Assembly (NCBI RefSeq): GCF_954871325.1 | Contig: NC_088777.1 | Coordinates: forward strand, 9,401,366 to 9,465,365 | Direction of reading: 5' to 3' | Length of the DNA: 64,000 nt | From: Gordionus sp. m RMFG-2023 | Lineage: Eukaryota > Nematomorpha > Gordioida > Chordodea > Parachordodidae | Part shown: positions 25,283-35,802 of the stretch, piece after piece | Numbering within the stretch: position 1 is the stretch's first letter | Layout: the number at the start of each line of letters is the position of its first letter | Made by a program: the position numbers and the translations under genes | Notes under the pieces: generated by a model | The model's database searches: none | What the model was told of the DNA's origin: nothing | The model's input: only the letters and a program-made list of their open reading frames with translations

Positions 25283-25500
25283 CAAAATTATCTATTGAAT
25301 TTTAACTCCCCCCCCCCTCTCTTTTGTTATAAAATTATAAAGATCTGAAAGTGATAAACAAGTAGTCATTTTCATTTTTGCAAAGATAAAACTCTTATTA
25401 TATATAATTACATATATTTGCTACATTACGATTCACTTAAAAATACAAGCACATACAATCAATAAAAACCTATAAAAGAACGGGATTGTTTATGTGTAAG
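25283..25500 (+). mobile_element. MITE, family M2, copy 1
   Basis: Runs from TTTGTTACCAAAATTAT through a C8 run, GATCTGAAAGTGATAAA and CATACAATCAATAAAAACC to GGGATTGTTTATGTGTAAGG. The same segments occur inverted at 26015-26272 and in part at 26273-26470. Non-coding. Confidence 0.65.
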
Positions 25501-25601
25501 GCTAATAAGTTGTTCTTACGACAATGTCTTTGTTTTATTTTGGATAATATTTATTATTTAACTAATTAGGTTAATAATAAATTTTGAATTGTCCGTAAAT
25601 A

Positions 25602-25921
25602 GTTGTGGATTGCTCATAAATTAATAAAATCTAGATATAAACTGACTTGTGTCAAATTTAGTCCATCGTCCTTAACCACCCCACCATGGTTAAATTTACT
25701 CCCTTTAATCTGAACTCTGAACTAGCCAGCGCGCCAAATCTGATGACTTCCCTCCCCTCTATACATCTCTTACTCTCACTACCATAGGAGCTCGAACGGA
25801 ATTTTACACAAGTCAGTTTATATCTAGCTTTTATTATTTTATAAGCAATCAACAGGATAGTGGACGGAATTTGAAAACTGTCAGTTTATATTTAGCTTTT
25901 ATTAATTTATGAGCTAACAAC
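25602..25921. mobile_element. TA-flanked MITE (320 bp)
   Basis: Inverted ends: left GTTGTGGATTGCTCATAAAT...AGATATAAACTGAC, right reverse-complemented GTTGTTAGCTCATAAATTAA...AAATATAAACTGAC. Both ends are flanked by TA (25600-25601 and 25922-25923), as expected of Tc1/mariner-type insertion. An additional internal inverted end at about 25790-25852 shows that it is a nested or partly duplicated copy. The central part is unusually GC-rich and has a minus-strand frame judged accidental. Confidence 0.7.
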
Positions 25922-26014
25922 TATATACCGACAATTCGAAATTTAATATTAACATAATTAGTTAAATAAAAAATATTATCTAAAATAAAACAAAATATTG
26001 TCAAAATGTAAAAG

Positions 26015-26470
26015 TAAGAAAAAATATTCCTTACACACAAACAATCTCGTTCCTTTTTAGGTTTTTTTTATAAATTGTATGTGATCGAATTTTAAAGCAA
26101 ATCGTTATATAGCAAATCACATGTGGCTAAATATAACAGCATATATCTAAAAAGTGAAGATGAATCCTTATTTATCACTTTCAAATTTTTGTAAAATAGT
26201 TTTAATAACAAAAATAAGGTGGGGGGGGGGGGACAATTAAAATTTTATAAATAATTTCGGTAACAAAAATGTAAAAGTAAGAAAAAATGATCCATACACA
26301 CAAACAATCCAGTTCTTTTATATATTTTTTATCGATTGTATGTGGTCGTATAGCCAATAGTAATATCGCAAACCTGGTGATGTTGTTATGTGTTCTTTTC
26401 AAATAACATATCCGGTGTCTTATACTTCCCAATTGCAATGTGGTAAAACATGTGGTGATATACAGATCTG
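26015..26470 (-). mobile_element. MITE, family M2, copies 2 and 3 (inverted)
   Basis: 26015-26272 is an inverted relative of 25283-25500 including a 13-base G run. From about 26273 a second unit restarts with TCCATACACACAAACAATCC and TTTTTTATCGATTGTATGTGG and continues to about 26470. The two units sit head to tail, sharing the AAAATGTAAAAGTAAGAAAA junction sequence. Confidence 0.65.
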
Positions 26471-26717
26471 CATTATCAAGTGGTATATAAAAAATGTTTG
26501 ACTAAAATAATACTAGTCCCTCATATGAAATATACAAATTTTTTTTTAATAGTATATATTTTTTAATTTAACTATTCTTATGAAACATTTTTTTTATAAG
26601 TCATAAATCATTAGTAAAATTATATCTAAAAAACCAATATAAAAAATAATTAAGAAAGCTTATTAGTAATAATATTTTTTGCAATATAATAAAATCGTTT
26701 AAATTTTTTTTTACGAA

Positions 26718-26775
26718 TCCTAAACCATTGGTGTTGTTAAACGACCCGATTTTTAAAAACGGCCTCATGAAGATA
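26718..26775 (+). repeat. Solo end of MITE family M1
   Basis: TGGTGTTGTTAAACGACCCGATTTTTAAAAACGG-type sequence matches the left end of family M1 (compare 59747 and 38630), without the rest of the element. Confidence 0.55.
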
Positions 26776-26782
26776 TTAGTCA

Positions 26783-27398
26783 ATATATTTTATAGAAAAT
26801 TATAAAATATTGATAAGGACATCAAAAAATATCTTTTAAAGACATTGTGGGATAAATAATATGAAAATTATTTTTTAATATAATTTTTTATTTAAATTAA
26901 ATAGATGGCGTTAAATAATTGAATGCAATTTGTTGCTATATTTATTATCAAGAGCATTGATTAGTAATTTTTAAAAAATATTAACTGTAATATATTCTCT
27001 AACTGTCAAATATGTCTGTAAAAGTCTTATCTAGTATTTTGTAACCAATTTTATATAATAGAGGAATATCAACTATATGTCTACTTACTTTTTAAAAATT
27101 TCTTATACTTGTTTGGAATAAATTATTACCATGCTTTTATATTAAATATTATTTATATTAATGTATATACAAGTAATTTATTATATTTTATATTAATGTA
27201 TATACAAGTAATTTATTATATTTTATATAAACTAATAAAAATATATTTCATATTTGTTCCAGGCTTATTTTTTTTATTAAGAATAACTTAATTAGACTAA
27301 GGTAAACCGGCTAAGTTCGGGGAAAAGTGGGCCGAAGGCCCTACCAAAAATGTATTTTTTAATATTACCCCCCTAAGAAAATATTGGCTACGCCTATG
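26783..27398 (-). mobile_element. Non-autonomous hAT-type element, copy B
   Basis: Inverted homologue of 2069-2775. Read on the minus strand it begins CATAGGCGTAGCCAATATTT, passes a GGTAGGGCCTTCGGCCCAC palindromic block and TTTACCTTAGTCTA, and ends in ATGTCCTTATCAATATTTTA. It has its own 35-bp tandem duplication at 27156-27225, at the site where copy A carries the 25-bp minisatellite. No transposase. Confidence 0.75.
27156..27225 (+). repeat. 35-bp tandem duplication
   Basis: Two exact head-to-tail copies of a 35-bp unit beginning TATTAATGTATATACAAG, inside the hAT derivative. Confidence 0.9.
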
Positions 27399-28016
27399 AT
27401 TTTATATGAAGGATTAGTATTATTTCAATACTTCACTACATCTTTATGTTAAATATGGTTTCTCTTATTTTATTTTATTTTAGTTCCCTTTTTTTTACCT
27501 CTTTTGTTTAGCCTTAAATACATATAAATAAAAAATAGTTTTCTTTACCTCTTTTGTTTCGCCTTAAATACATAAAAATTAAATATAGTTTTTTTTAAAG
27601 TCCCTCTTTAGTTTTATTTTATTAAATTAAAAGTGAAACATATGATTTTTGTATTTTCTTTTAATCAGAGATTTTTCATATTTTTAGATTCCTTAATAAG
27701 ATATATATTAATAAGTTAGATAGTTAGGTCTCGGAGATCTGCACTTGGAAGTATTATTAGAGTTCAGAAAAGTTAGTGGGTTGGTTTTATCCCAATTATG
27801 TAAAATGAAACTAACACAACTCCTCTTAGCAAAAACATTCTCTTTTCACATTTCATCAATTTTTTATTTTAATTTATAATGGCGCTTTTTATTTTCCCTA
27901 TAAAAGATAATAATTTTTATGTTTATCACTATCTTATATTTTGGTTTATAAATCTTTATAATTAATTAAATGTGTTTTAAAAATATCTATTATTTTAACG
28001 GTTTCACCCTTCAATA

Positions 28017-28216
28017 CTCTGGTGGAGTAGATGAAAACCCAGGCATGCTAGAAATGATATTACATAAAAACAGTTAAATATTATGATCTGGATTCTTCAT
28101 TAGCTTTATCAAATATATCTTAGAATCTATATTCCAAATTTCACATATTTATGTTGAGTAGTTTTTAAGATATAAAGAATTTGTGACTGATTGGGGTTTG
28201 TGAGACTCCACCAGAG
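28017..28216. mobile_element. TA-flanked MITE (200 bp), CTCTGGTGGAGT ends
   Basis: Perfect 12-bp terminal inverted repeats CTCTGGTGGAGT / ACTCCACCAGAG, flanked by TA on both sides (28015-28016 and 28217-28218), a Tc1/mariner-style signature. A related end (CCCCACCCGAGTA) lies near 28545-28560. No coding capacity. The rest of 27400-29010 shows no gene. Confidence 0.75.
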
Positions 28217-29019
28217 TAAATTTGTATGTTCTATATTTTTTTTATATTTGAATGTATTAGTGTAAATTTTTTTATATTGAAGAATAAATATCCATATTAT
28301 GAATTATCTTGTATGATGGATAAGTTATTTTTTTAATTTTATATTTGAAATTTAAAAAAGGTAAGTTTTTTTAAAAAAATTTGGCACAAATTATAATTAT
28401 CCTCATCATCCTTAATCTAGGCTTAAGAAATAAAAATATTTAAATATTTTATTAAGTTTAGGGTTAGATCTATCTTATATCCAAATATCTAATGAAAATA
28501 ATGAATATTACTGTAGATATATACATTTGAAATTGGGGTCTATTAAACCCCACCCGAGTACTAACGTCATTTTTACCGGAGTATTTAATAGGTTAATATA
28601 ATATTAAGTTTTAAATATTTATGTTGTAACTAAATGTGTTTTATAAAAGTTTATTTTAGATTATTTTTGTGGTTATAGAATCTATATCGAGTTAATCATG
28701 ACCCTTACGAGATCGTAAGGGTTAGCCTTTAGCGATTGTTCCCATTAATGATTCTAAGACTAGTGTATATCACTTTGTTTTTATTATTCTGGTAAAAATA
28801 GGATATGCAGCTCTGTAATAACACCCTTTGTTTTACAAAAAGCAAAAATAAATACTTTTTTATCTCTTTCAAATCAAGGCTATGACAAAAAAAGTAATTA
28901 AAAAAACATGTACTAAACACAATAGCCTCTATTTGGATTCAAATTAAGGTAGAACAGAGATATGTGGACTAAGTAACCATTAGATATTATATATTAAAAA
29001 TTATTATCTCACCTCACAT

Positions 29020-29391
29020 CAGAGTTGTACATTTGCTCAAAATAAAAGATCTTCGATCGTAAAATTTGAAGATCTTTTATTTTTTAAAAATTTTGTGTAA
29101 CGATCTTCATGATATTTATTTTTTTACCCCTTTATTAAAAGCCCAGATGTTTTTCAATTTTATTAATATAATATTTCTTTTATGTTTTATACCTCTCCTC
29201 CTGCCTTTTAAAAACATCTGGGCTTTTAATAAAGGGGTAAAAAAATAAATATCATGAAGATTTTTGAAGATCGTTACACAAAATTTTTAAAAAATAAAAG
29301 ATCTTCAAATTCGATCTTCAAAGATCTTGCTCAAATTTTTGAGCTAGATCTCGCTCAAAAATCTTCAAAGAAGATCTTTTGTACAACTCTG
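29020..29391. mobile_element. hAT MITE, 372 bp, perfect 8-bp target duplication
   Basis: The terminal inverted repeat CAGAGTTGTAC (29020-29030) / GTACAACTCTG (29381-29391) is exact. It is flanked by the direct repeat CCTCACAT at 29012-29019 and 29392-29399, the 8-bp duplication typical of hAT. Long internal arms (29065-29154 and 29210-29309) are almost perfect complements apart from a 12-bp duplication, and GATCTTC units repeat near both ends. Transcribed, it would fold into a long hairpin. It ends 75 bp before the gemin7 start codon. Confidence 0.92.
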
Positions 29392-29465
29392 CCTCACATT
29401 ATTAATATTTGGATGTTGTTTAGTATATAGAGAAAGGTTGACTTTATATCCATCCATCCTGCTAA

Positions 29466-29744
29466 ATGTCTAATGATTTAGAACCTGAAATACAAAAAAT
29501 ATGTTACAAACTTCGTAATAATTTTCTAAAAGCAATAATTTACTTAAAAGGAAAACCAACTATTATTACTTTTCCACAAAAGTTAAAGCAAAAAGGTGAT
29601 TTACTAGTTTGCGACACTAACGTTCGATTCTTTTGCATCTCAAATTTTGAAACTCCTATAGGGATTGTTCCTTATGCCTTGGTAAGAACGGTCGACATTA
29701 TATCATTAGAAGTTTTGCACTTAAAAAAAAATGGAAATTGTTGA
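29466..29744 (+). CDS. gemin7: Gemin7-like SMN-complex subunit
   Basis: 92 aa. Gemin7 has an Sm-like fold, pairs with Gemin6, and serves the SMN complex that loads Sm rings on spliceosomal snRNAs. The match rests on the C-terminal half: FFCISNFETPIGIVPYALVR followed by TVDIISLEV (about residues 54-82) corresponds to the animal Gemin7 motif FYVSxLxTPIGVxxxALLRxxDIIS. The first half (LRNNFLKAIIYLKGKPTIIT) fits the leading helix and first strand. It lacks the N-terminal extension of the vertebrate protein (about 130 aa). No intron is needed. The start is the first ATG after the upstream MITE. Its last 14 nt overlap the start of RPC9 in another frame. Other Sm-like proteins are the alternative; the motif makes Gemin7 much likelier. 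Confidence 0.85.
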   Translation: MSNDLEPEIQKICYKLRNNFLKAIIYLKGKPTIITFPQKLKQKGDLLVCDTNVRFFCISNFETPIGIVPYALVRTVDIISLEVLHLKKNGNC

Positions 29745-30156
29745 GGAAAATTGTGCCATGTTAAGTAATTATGAAGTATATCATTTATTAGAAGAAACTC
29801 ATAATAAACCCAAAAATTTAATAATTAAAACTGCAAATTTAAATCAAAATTCTTCCACAATATCTTATGAGACGTTAAGACATCTTAAATCAACACCTGT
29901 TATTTATCAGAATAAAAATAATATTCAATCATTTTTAGAGGCTGTCTTACCTTTTAATTTAACAAAAGCTGAGAAACTTATGATTATAAATTTAAGACCT
30001 AAAACTCCAGTAGAGATTCAATTGGTATTTAAATTTCAATGTATTCAATTTATAAATTATATATTTAAGATAATTGAAGAAAGTGAAGAACGCTTGGCCG
30101 AAGATCAAATTGACGAACTCTTACAAATTATTCAAAATATTTTGCCAAATGAATAA
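29731..30156 (+). CDS. CRCP: RNA polymerase III subunit RPC9 (CRCP), one 45-nt intron
   Basis: RPC9 forms the Pol III stalk with RPC8 and acts in initiation in the nucleus. The whole protein aligns with the animal family: NCAMLSNYEVYHLLEE at the start, ISYETLRHLKSTP, FLEAVLPFNLTKAEKLMIIN, LRPKTPVEIQL, then IIEESEERLAEDQIDELLQI and NILPNE at the end. Between VEIQL and IIEESEE are 15 codons absent from the family, bounded by GTATTT (30025) and TTTAAG (to 30069). This is a phase-0 45-nt intron that contains no stop, so the unspliced frame stays open. Spliced exons are 29731-30024 and 30070-30156, giving 126 aa (human about 148). Start: the only ATG that gives the conserved N-terminus. It overlaps the upstream gemin7 by 14 nt in a +1 frame. 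Confidence 0.95.
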   Translation: MEIVEENCAMLSNYEVYHLLEETHNKPKNLIIKTANLNQNSSTISYETLRHLKSTPVIYQNKNNIQSFLEAVLPFNLTKAEKLMIINLRPKTPVEIQLVFKFQCIQFINYIFKIIEESEERLAEDQIDELLQIIQNILPNE

Positions 30157-30329
30157 ATATTTAAACAATTTTATAAATTATAATTTGATTTTTAATTATA
30201 AATCTGTTTTTAAATTAAATATAATAAGATATAGAATTAAATATAATAAGATATAGAATTAAAAAAAATATATACTATTAAAAAATTATCTCACATTTTC
30301 TTGACACCTAAATTTTGAGAGTAATATAT

Positions 30330-30600
30330 TTTTTTCAATCTGCAGCTTGGACCAAAGGCCAAAAGCCAGGCTGAGGCTAAAAATATATTTTTTTACCAAA
30401 CTGGGTCAATTTAAAAAAAACATTTAAATTATATATATATTAGTTAAAAAATGGTAGAGATTCATATAATGAGCTTAATTATCAGTTACTTATGATTGGA
30501 CTGTCAGCAAAATTAAAAATCAGGGCCTGAACAAAAATTGCAAAAAAATGTCAGGGCTGTCAGAGAAGACTGGACCCAAATTTTTGATCTATTATCATTT
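30330..30600. repeat. Possible GC-rich MITE remnant
   Basis: AGGCCAAAAGCCAGGCTGAGGC near one side and GTCAGGGCTGTCAGAG near the other stand out from AT-rich surroundings, as at other MITE ends here. No clean inverted repeat was established. Confidence 0.3.
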
Positions 30601-30616
30601 TTAATGATATATACAT

Positions 30617-30913
30617 ATGTTCAATAGTTTATATTTTTATCCTACTTTTACTATAATTTTTGAAGAATATTACATTGACACATTTGTCATGGATATTTTT
30701 AAACTAATTTTTACAAATAATTATCTAAATGAGCATAGACTTAAGGAGATGCCACTTTTGATGTATTTATATGCAGTTGTACTTATAGGAGGGTATGGGT
30801 TTGAGGCCAGAGAATTATTACTCAATTTTTATTGGTCAATCATGAATTCATTCACTCACATTTTTTTGAAAGTGTATAAATGTAATTTAATTTCATCACA
30901 AATATTTTTCTAA
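30617..30913 (+). CDS. Hypothetical hydrophobic ORF, doubtful
   Basis: A 98-codon open frame with hydrophobic stretches (MPLLMYLYAVVLIGGYGFEA, LLNFYWSIMNSF) follows RPC9 by about 460 bp on the same strand. No family was recognised and composition is AT-driven (Phe, Leu, Ile, Tyr, Asn). It could be chance, or an exon of an unrecognised membrane protein. The interval 30914-31215 shows nothing else. Confidence 0.2.
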   Translation: MFNSLYFYPTFTIIFEEYYIDTFVMDIFKLIFTNNYLNEHRLKEMPLLMYLYAVVLIGGYGFEARELLLNFYWSIMNSFTHIFLKVYKCNLISSQIFF

Positions 30914-31215
30914 CATTTTATTTACTTTAAAGTTTAATTTTTTAATTAAATATTTTCCTTTACATAAGTTATTAGATATCTCAAGATGAAGTATTGTAGA
31001 TAAATTCTTTATTATAACATTTTATTTTCTATAATATTTTCAATTTGTCCTATTGTAAATGAAATTATATATCTGAGGTAGAACTCCTAAAATTATTCTT
31101 TGCACTAGAAAGTTTATCCAAAAAATATTAATAAAAAAAAATCAGATTGTCAAAGAGAAATAAAAATTTAAGGAGAAATAAAACTCAAAAGATTGATATC
31201 TAGAATGATCAAAAA

Positions 31216-32718
31216 CAGGGTTTCGAACCGTTTAGTATAACGGTTCGGTTCATTCCGGTTTTTAGTTTAAAATTTTATAAAGGTTTTGTTCCATTTCGGT
31301 TTTTTTAAAAAAAATCAGTTCGGTTCGGTTTATAATTTATAACGGTTCTTTTCGGTTTGTTCCGGTTTTTATAAATTTAATTTTAAAAAAAATTAATCAT
31401 TAACCATGTATATATTAATTTTAGAGAAAAATCTTTTTAGTTTATAATTTCTTATTTAATTTATCCATGATAATCTAATAGATATTTTTATTAAATTTAG
31501 GAAATATAAATTAGACAAATTAGTTTTTTTTATTTCATAAATAAATAAGATAAAAACAAACATGCGTAAATACAATAAAATAATATGTATACTATACTAT
31601 TTAGGTTTAAAAAGAGAATTCGAACGGATAACTAAAATATTTTCTAATATTTCAGGATTTAATTTAGTTCTTTGCGCAGAGAGTATAAACTTAAGGCTTG
31701 AAAATGCTCTTTCTACGGAGACCTGCATAGCTGGAACTGCTAGCACAGTTATAGCTAACTTATAAAGTTCTGGCATACTATTCTTTACATTTTCCCAATA
31801 ATTCAAAAGATTAGTATCTTTTTCTAATCTCTCTATATTATCAAATGACCGAATTATATATTCTATTTCTATACATTTATTATAATTTTTGATGCCCTGA
31901 GAATTATTCTTATTAAGACTTTCATGCGACTTTAATAAATCTTCAAAATCATCATCTAAATTATCCTTCGAATACGAACACGTAGGCATAGTATTTAGAA
32001 TTTCAATATTCTGATTATTTAGATTTTGTATCAAGTTCCAAGTTTTACAAAGATGTTTTCTGGCGATCTCTCTTTCTTCAAAAGTTAAAAATACATTATA
32101 TCTAGGGTCGAAATAAATAGCAGAGCAAAAAACTTCATTTTTGAAATTTATTTCTCTTGCTTTCATCGTAGAAACTAAAAGTCTGGCAAATGGAGTGTCT
32201 ACTTTACTCGTTTGCATGAGACATTTGATCCTCGCAGCATAAAAATCGCCCATTGTCAATTGTTCACTTTGTAAATATTTTGTCAAAACATATGCTGGAT
32301 ATAAAGCTTTTAATATGTCAATGATTTTAAGATATCTTATTTAATTAACAGATAAATTGTCTAATCTCTTATAAATTAACTATTTAAAGAAAAAAGAACA
32401 AACCTGGTATTATTTGATATATAATGTTGATAATATAAAAATATTTAATTTGATATATAATGTTGATAATATAGAAATATTTAATTTGAAAAGAAATCAC
32501 CAATTTAAAAACTACCCCCAAGGAAAATTAAAATTTTAAATTTAGGTTAATAATTTAAAATTAATTATTTTAAAACCGTTTTGAACCGGTTCAAAATATT
32601 TATAACGGTTCGGTTCGCTCTTTTAATATTTTCTTCATAACGGTTCGGTTAAGGTTACGGTTCAGAAAATCATAACGGTTCATTCCGGTTTTGCGGTTCG
32701 GTTCGGTTCGAACCCCTG
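31216..32718 (-). mobile_element. hAT transposon remnant with transposase C-terminus
   Basis: The ends are inverted repeats: left CAGGGTTTCGAACCG, right reverse-complemented CAGGGGTTCGAACCG, with many GGTTCGGTT motifs inside both. The minus-strand frame 32286-31597 (229 aa) covers the middle and C-terminus of a hAT transposase. It includes FCSAIYFDPRYNVFLT and the dimerisation region LLNYWENVKNSMPELYK, with VPAMQVSVERAFSSLKFIL and then LNPEILENILVIRSN. The N-terminal half and zinc finger are missing, so at about 1.5 kb this is an internally deleted copy. Flanks share CAAAAA, but a clean 8-bp duplication is not evident. A 36-bp tandem duplication lies at 32413-32484. A solo relative of its end is at 47460-47598. 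Confidence 0.9.
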
Positions 32719-33489
32719 CAAAAATAAGAAGATAAAAAAATTAAAAGATTGCAAAAAAAAATTGAAATTAAATAGGAAGAAAAATTTGAGGAAAATTGAC
32801 AAGAAAAAAATTTATAATTTCTTTCAAAATATTTAAAAAAAATAACCATTTACTTTTTTTGATCGACACTTTTCCTTTTTTGATTGGACCTTTTCCTTTA
32901 TTGATTCTTCCTTTTTTGATTGGGACTTTTTCTTTTTTGTAGGGAAGCCCTGTAATATTCTATTTTTAAAAGATTTTGACATAATTAAATAATATATTGA
33001 TATATTTAAATCAGTGACCCTGAATAATGGCATTTTTGGTTTACAGGTTTTGTAAAAAAAATGTTCCATTCTGGCTTTCTGGCTCCATTTTGGAACGTCC
33101 CTAAAAAAATATCTAATTTTTAAATCTGCACATTTTAATTAATCTTTATTTAATCATTAAATGAACCAATTATTTCATCGAGGTTTATTATTTATATTGT
33201 TGAAAAACAACGTTCAACACTTACCTGACTGGATGATTTTTTATTATTATTACAAATAAAATTGTCCTATTAAATTTATTTATTTTTTGATGTGTGAATA
33301 ATTTTATTTAAAAAAAAGTTTCAATTATTTTATAAAATTAAATTTAAGACATATTTTAAATACAAATAAGAACAATATTAAATTAAAAATTAATTTAAAA
33401 AATATATATTAAAAAAATAAATATTTTATAAAGAAAAACATTAAAAGAACTAAAAAAAATATTGAAAAAGGTACAAATCACCCTAAAGA

Positions 33490-33938
33490 AGATAGAATGC
33501 TTAAAAAATTAAACCTGCAGATTTCGAGAGAAATCTGCTGAAGAAGGTAGAATCCTTCATTGAGTCCCTAAACATCTGTCTCATAATTTTCTTTATGGTT
33601 TAAATGAAATTGTGGGCCCATTCCTAAGGTAATAGTATCAACACAGTGTTGGTGAGGCCAGATTATTTGTTTTTTTATAGGATTTCTGCCTCGATGGAAA
33701 ATGAGAGGTTGGACTTTCCTGCAAAATCGTCACAACTATAATCCCAATCCCAAGTCAGTTAGAGCCTATTAGTCATGGGGACGAGAAGGCTTACTGGTTC
33801 TAGGGTGGGTGGAATATTAACTTTTTGAGCCAGCTAGGAGAATGTTGCTGATAGATTTAATGCGGGGTTGTCGACTGCGGGAGAATTGCAGTGCAAGGGA
33901 TGGTGGGAGTTCGATTCGATAGGCTGGACACAATCGAC
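33490..33938 (+). other. GC-richer unassigned sequence, host of a hAT insertion
   Basis: Sequence here and on the far side of the hAT (35811-35930) is richer in G+C and lacks a match in duplication copy 2, so it is an earlier insertion. It includes GGGAGTTCGATTCGATAGG, faintly like a tRNA-derived B box, but no full tRNA fold or A box was recognised. Confidence 0.3.
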
Positions 33939-33946
33939 AAATAGAG

Positions 33947-35802
33947 CATTGGCGTACGCAGCGGGAAGGGGGGCAGGGGGACAAATCCCCCCCCCCCAAG
34001 CCAAAAAATGCAGATGCCGGATATATTTTTCAAAAATATTATTGTTTAGATTAATTTATATTTGTATATTTATTCGTATCTCATATTAAATATATATTTT
34101 ATTACATTTATTATCATATTCATAAGTTATTTTATCAATTAATTTCGATTTCAAGTTTTCCGGCGTAATATTTACTTATTATTTTCAAATTTTTAGTGGC
34201 GTAATATTTATCTACCATTTACAAATTTCTAGTCAAATAATAATTATTTCTGAAACTTCTGGTCCAACAGGGAAAAAGAAATTGCAACCTTGTTCAACGA
34301 GATAGAGCCTCTTCCATCAAGCACTAACAGCTATTAAGGAGTTAGAAGAGCCAATTATTTGCTATCACTGAAATATCACAATGGCCTGAAATAAATATTT
34401 CGTCAGAAGCAAGAAAATTATTGGATTCAATGCTTATTCCAAATTTTATTTCTCATTAAAATGTATTATTTAATTATACAACTATTTTAAGTATTACTTT
34501 TCAAAAACATGACATTGATTTGATTAAGAAGATGAGAATAGCTTATCAGAACTCAAGGAAATTAGGGCTAATGTTTGAAGAATTTCATATTTTATATTTT
34601 ATTGTTGAGTCAAAAGCAGAGCTATATGTGTTTAATATTTGTCTCCCTCGACTTTTAGCAAGGCAAGCTCATCGTTAAAACATTAATATAGGATCAGTAA
34701 AAGAGTATATCTTAGATGCAGATACATTTATAACCCAAATAAATGAATTTTTAATTCATCATGCAGCACTTACATCTGTAAATATTACTTCCACAAAAGC
34801 CTTCCAAACCTTTTTCAGATCGTGATAGAAAAAAAAATATTTGTTAGATTTTTATTATGAAGATGTAAAAGTATCTTATGATGCCTTACTAGCTGAATAA
34901 CTATGTTTATAAGATTAACTATAGTTGATATAGTCCCAAAAAATGCTATGGATGCTCTGTATTATTTCAAACACATTTTAGATTAAATTTCCAATGTATT
35001 AAAAGGTTTTATAAACTCTTCCCATTAGTAAACTAATGAGATAACACTCTCTTTTTTAAGAAGAATAACAGAGGCCTGCAGAAGTACCATTTGCAGGGCA
35101 CGGCCCGGATTTTTTTAAAGATTTTACGGCCCGGCCTGGGTTATTTTTAAAAAAATTTTTTTAAATAAAATTTTAAGGCCCGGCCTGGATTTTTTAAAAA
35201 TAAATTATATTTATTTTTGATTTTTATAGCTAATAATAACGATTTCAAATATAGGCTGTTTTAAAAAATACAGCCCGACCTAGGTGTTTTTTTAAAAATA
35301 ATTAAGGCCCGGCTTGGGTGTTTTTTTTAAAAATTCAGGTCCGGCCCGGGTGTTTTTTAAAAATCTCGGGCCTGGCCCGGGTATATTTAAAAAAATTAAA
35401 ATACTATCCGGCCCAGAGGCCGGCCTGCAGGTCTCTGAAAAACATACCAAGAAGTACAACATGTGAAAGTAAATTGAAAGGTTTGGATCTTTATTCATAG
35501 GCATTTGACGACAAGCAAGGATGAGATAATTAAAAAATTAGCTCAATCCCAACGAAGGGATTTTACATTGTAAATATATAACATAAAAAATACAATTATT
35601 CCTAAGAAACTTTTTGTGTAAAGGCTCAGAAAATTCAAATTTCTATTTTGGGTCATTTAAGATTCTTTACATATAATTTTTTTATAATTCACATTAATTT
35701 AAAATTGTCTATTAGGTATGCTTGATATTTTTAAAAAACATTAATATTTCTTAAAAAAATTTATTATCCCCCCCCCAGACCAAATTCCTGCGTACGCGCC
35801 TG
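33947..35802 (+). mobile_element. ZMYM1/hAT-group transposon, 1856 bp, 8-bp target duplication
   Basis: The ends are CATTGGCGTACGCAG and, reverse-complemented, CAGGCGCGTACGCAG, each followed by G/C runs. The flanking direct repeat AAATAGAG is exact (33939-33946 and 35803-35810). Plus-strand transposase remnants at about 34380-34810 include KMRIAYQNSRKLGLMFEEFH-like and ICLPRLLARQAHR segments, as in the C-terminal part of this hAT group. Stops and frameshifts are present and the N-terminal two-thirds are missing, so it is inactive. A GGCCCGGCC-type MITE (35079-35437) is inserted in it. Confidence 0.88.
35079..35437. mobile_element. MITE, family M3 (GGCCCGGCC-rich)
   Basis: The left end CAGAAGTACCATTTGCAGGG and the complement of the right end CAGAGACCTGCAGGCCGGCC form an imperfect inverted pair. 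The interior is built of GGCCCGGCCTGGG units separated by T/A runs. Relatives lie at 44960-45110, 46925-47301 and 52919-53040. It is inserted within the hAT at 33947-35802. AGAAGTAC occurs at 35080-35087 and 35450-35457, but I do not trust it as a target duplication. Confidence 0.65.

Noticed and set aside
33880-33925. tRNA-like B-box sequence GGGAGTTCGATTCGATAGG
   Set aside because: No A box, cloverleaf or acceptor stem could be found around it.
33817-34089. Cys/Pro-rich ORFs near the hAT left end
   Set aside because: They are produced by G/C runs and the terminal repeat of the hAT element.
35080-35457. AGAAGTAC direct repeats as target duplication of the M3 MITE
   Set aside because: The left copy overlaps sequence conserved in another M3 copy (52919), so it is part of the element and not a target duplication.
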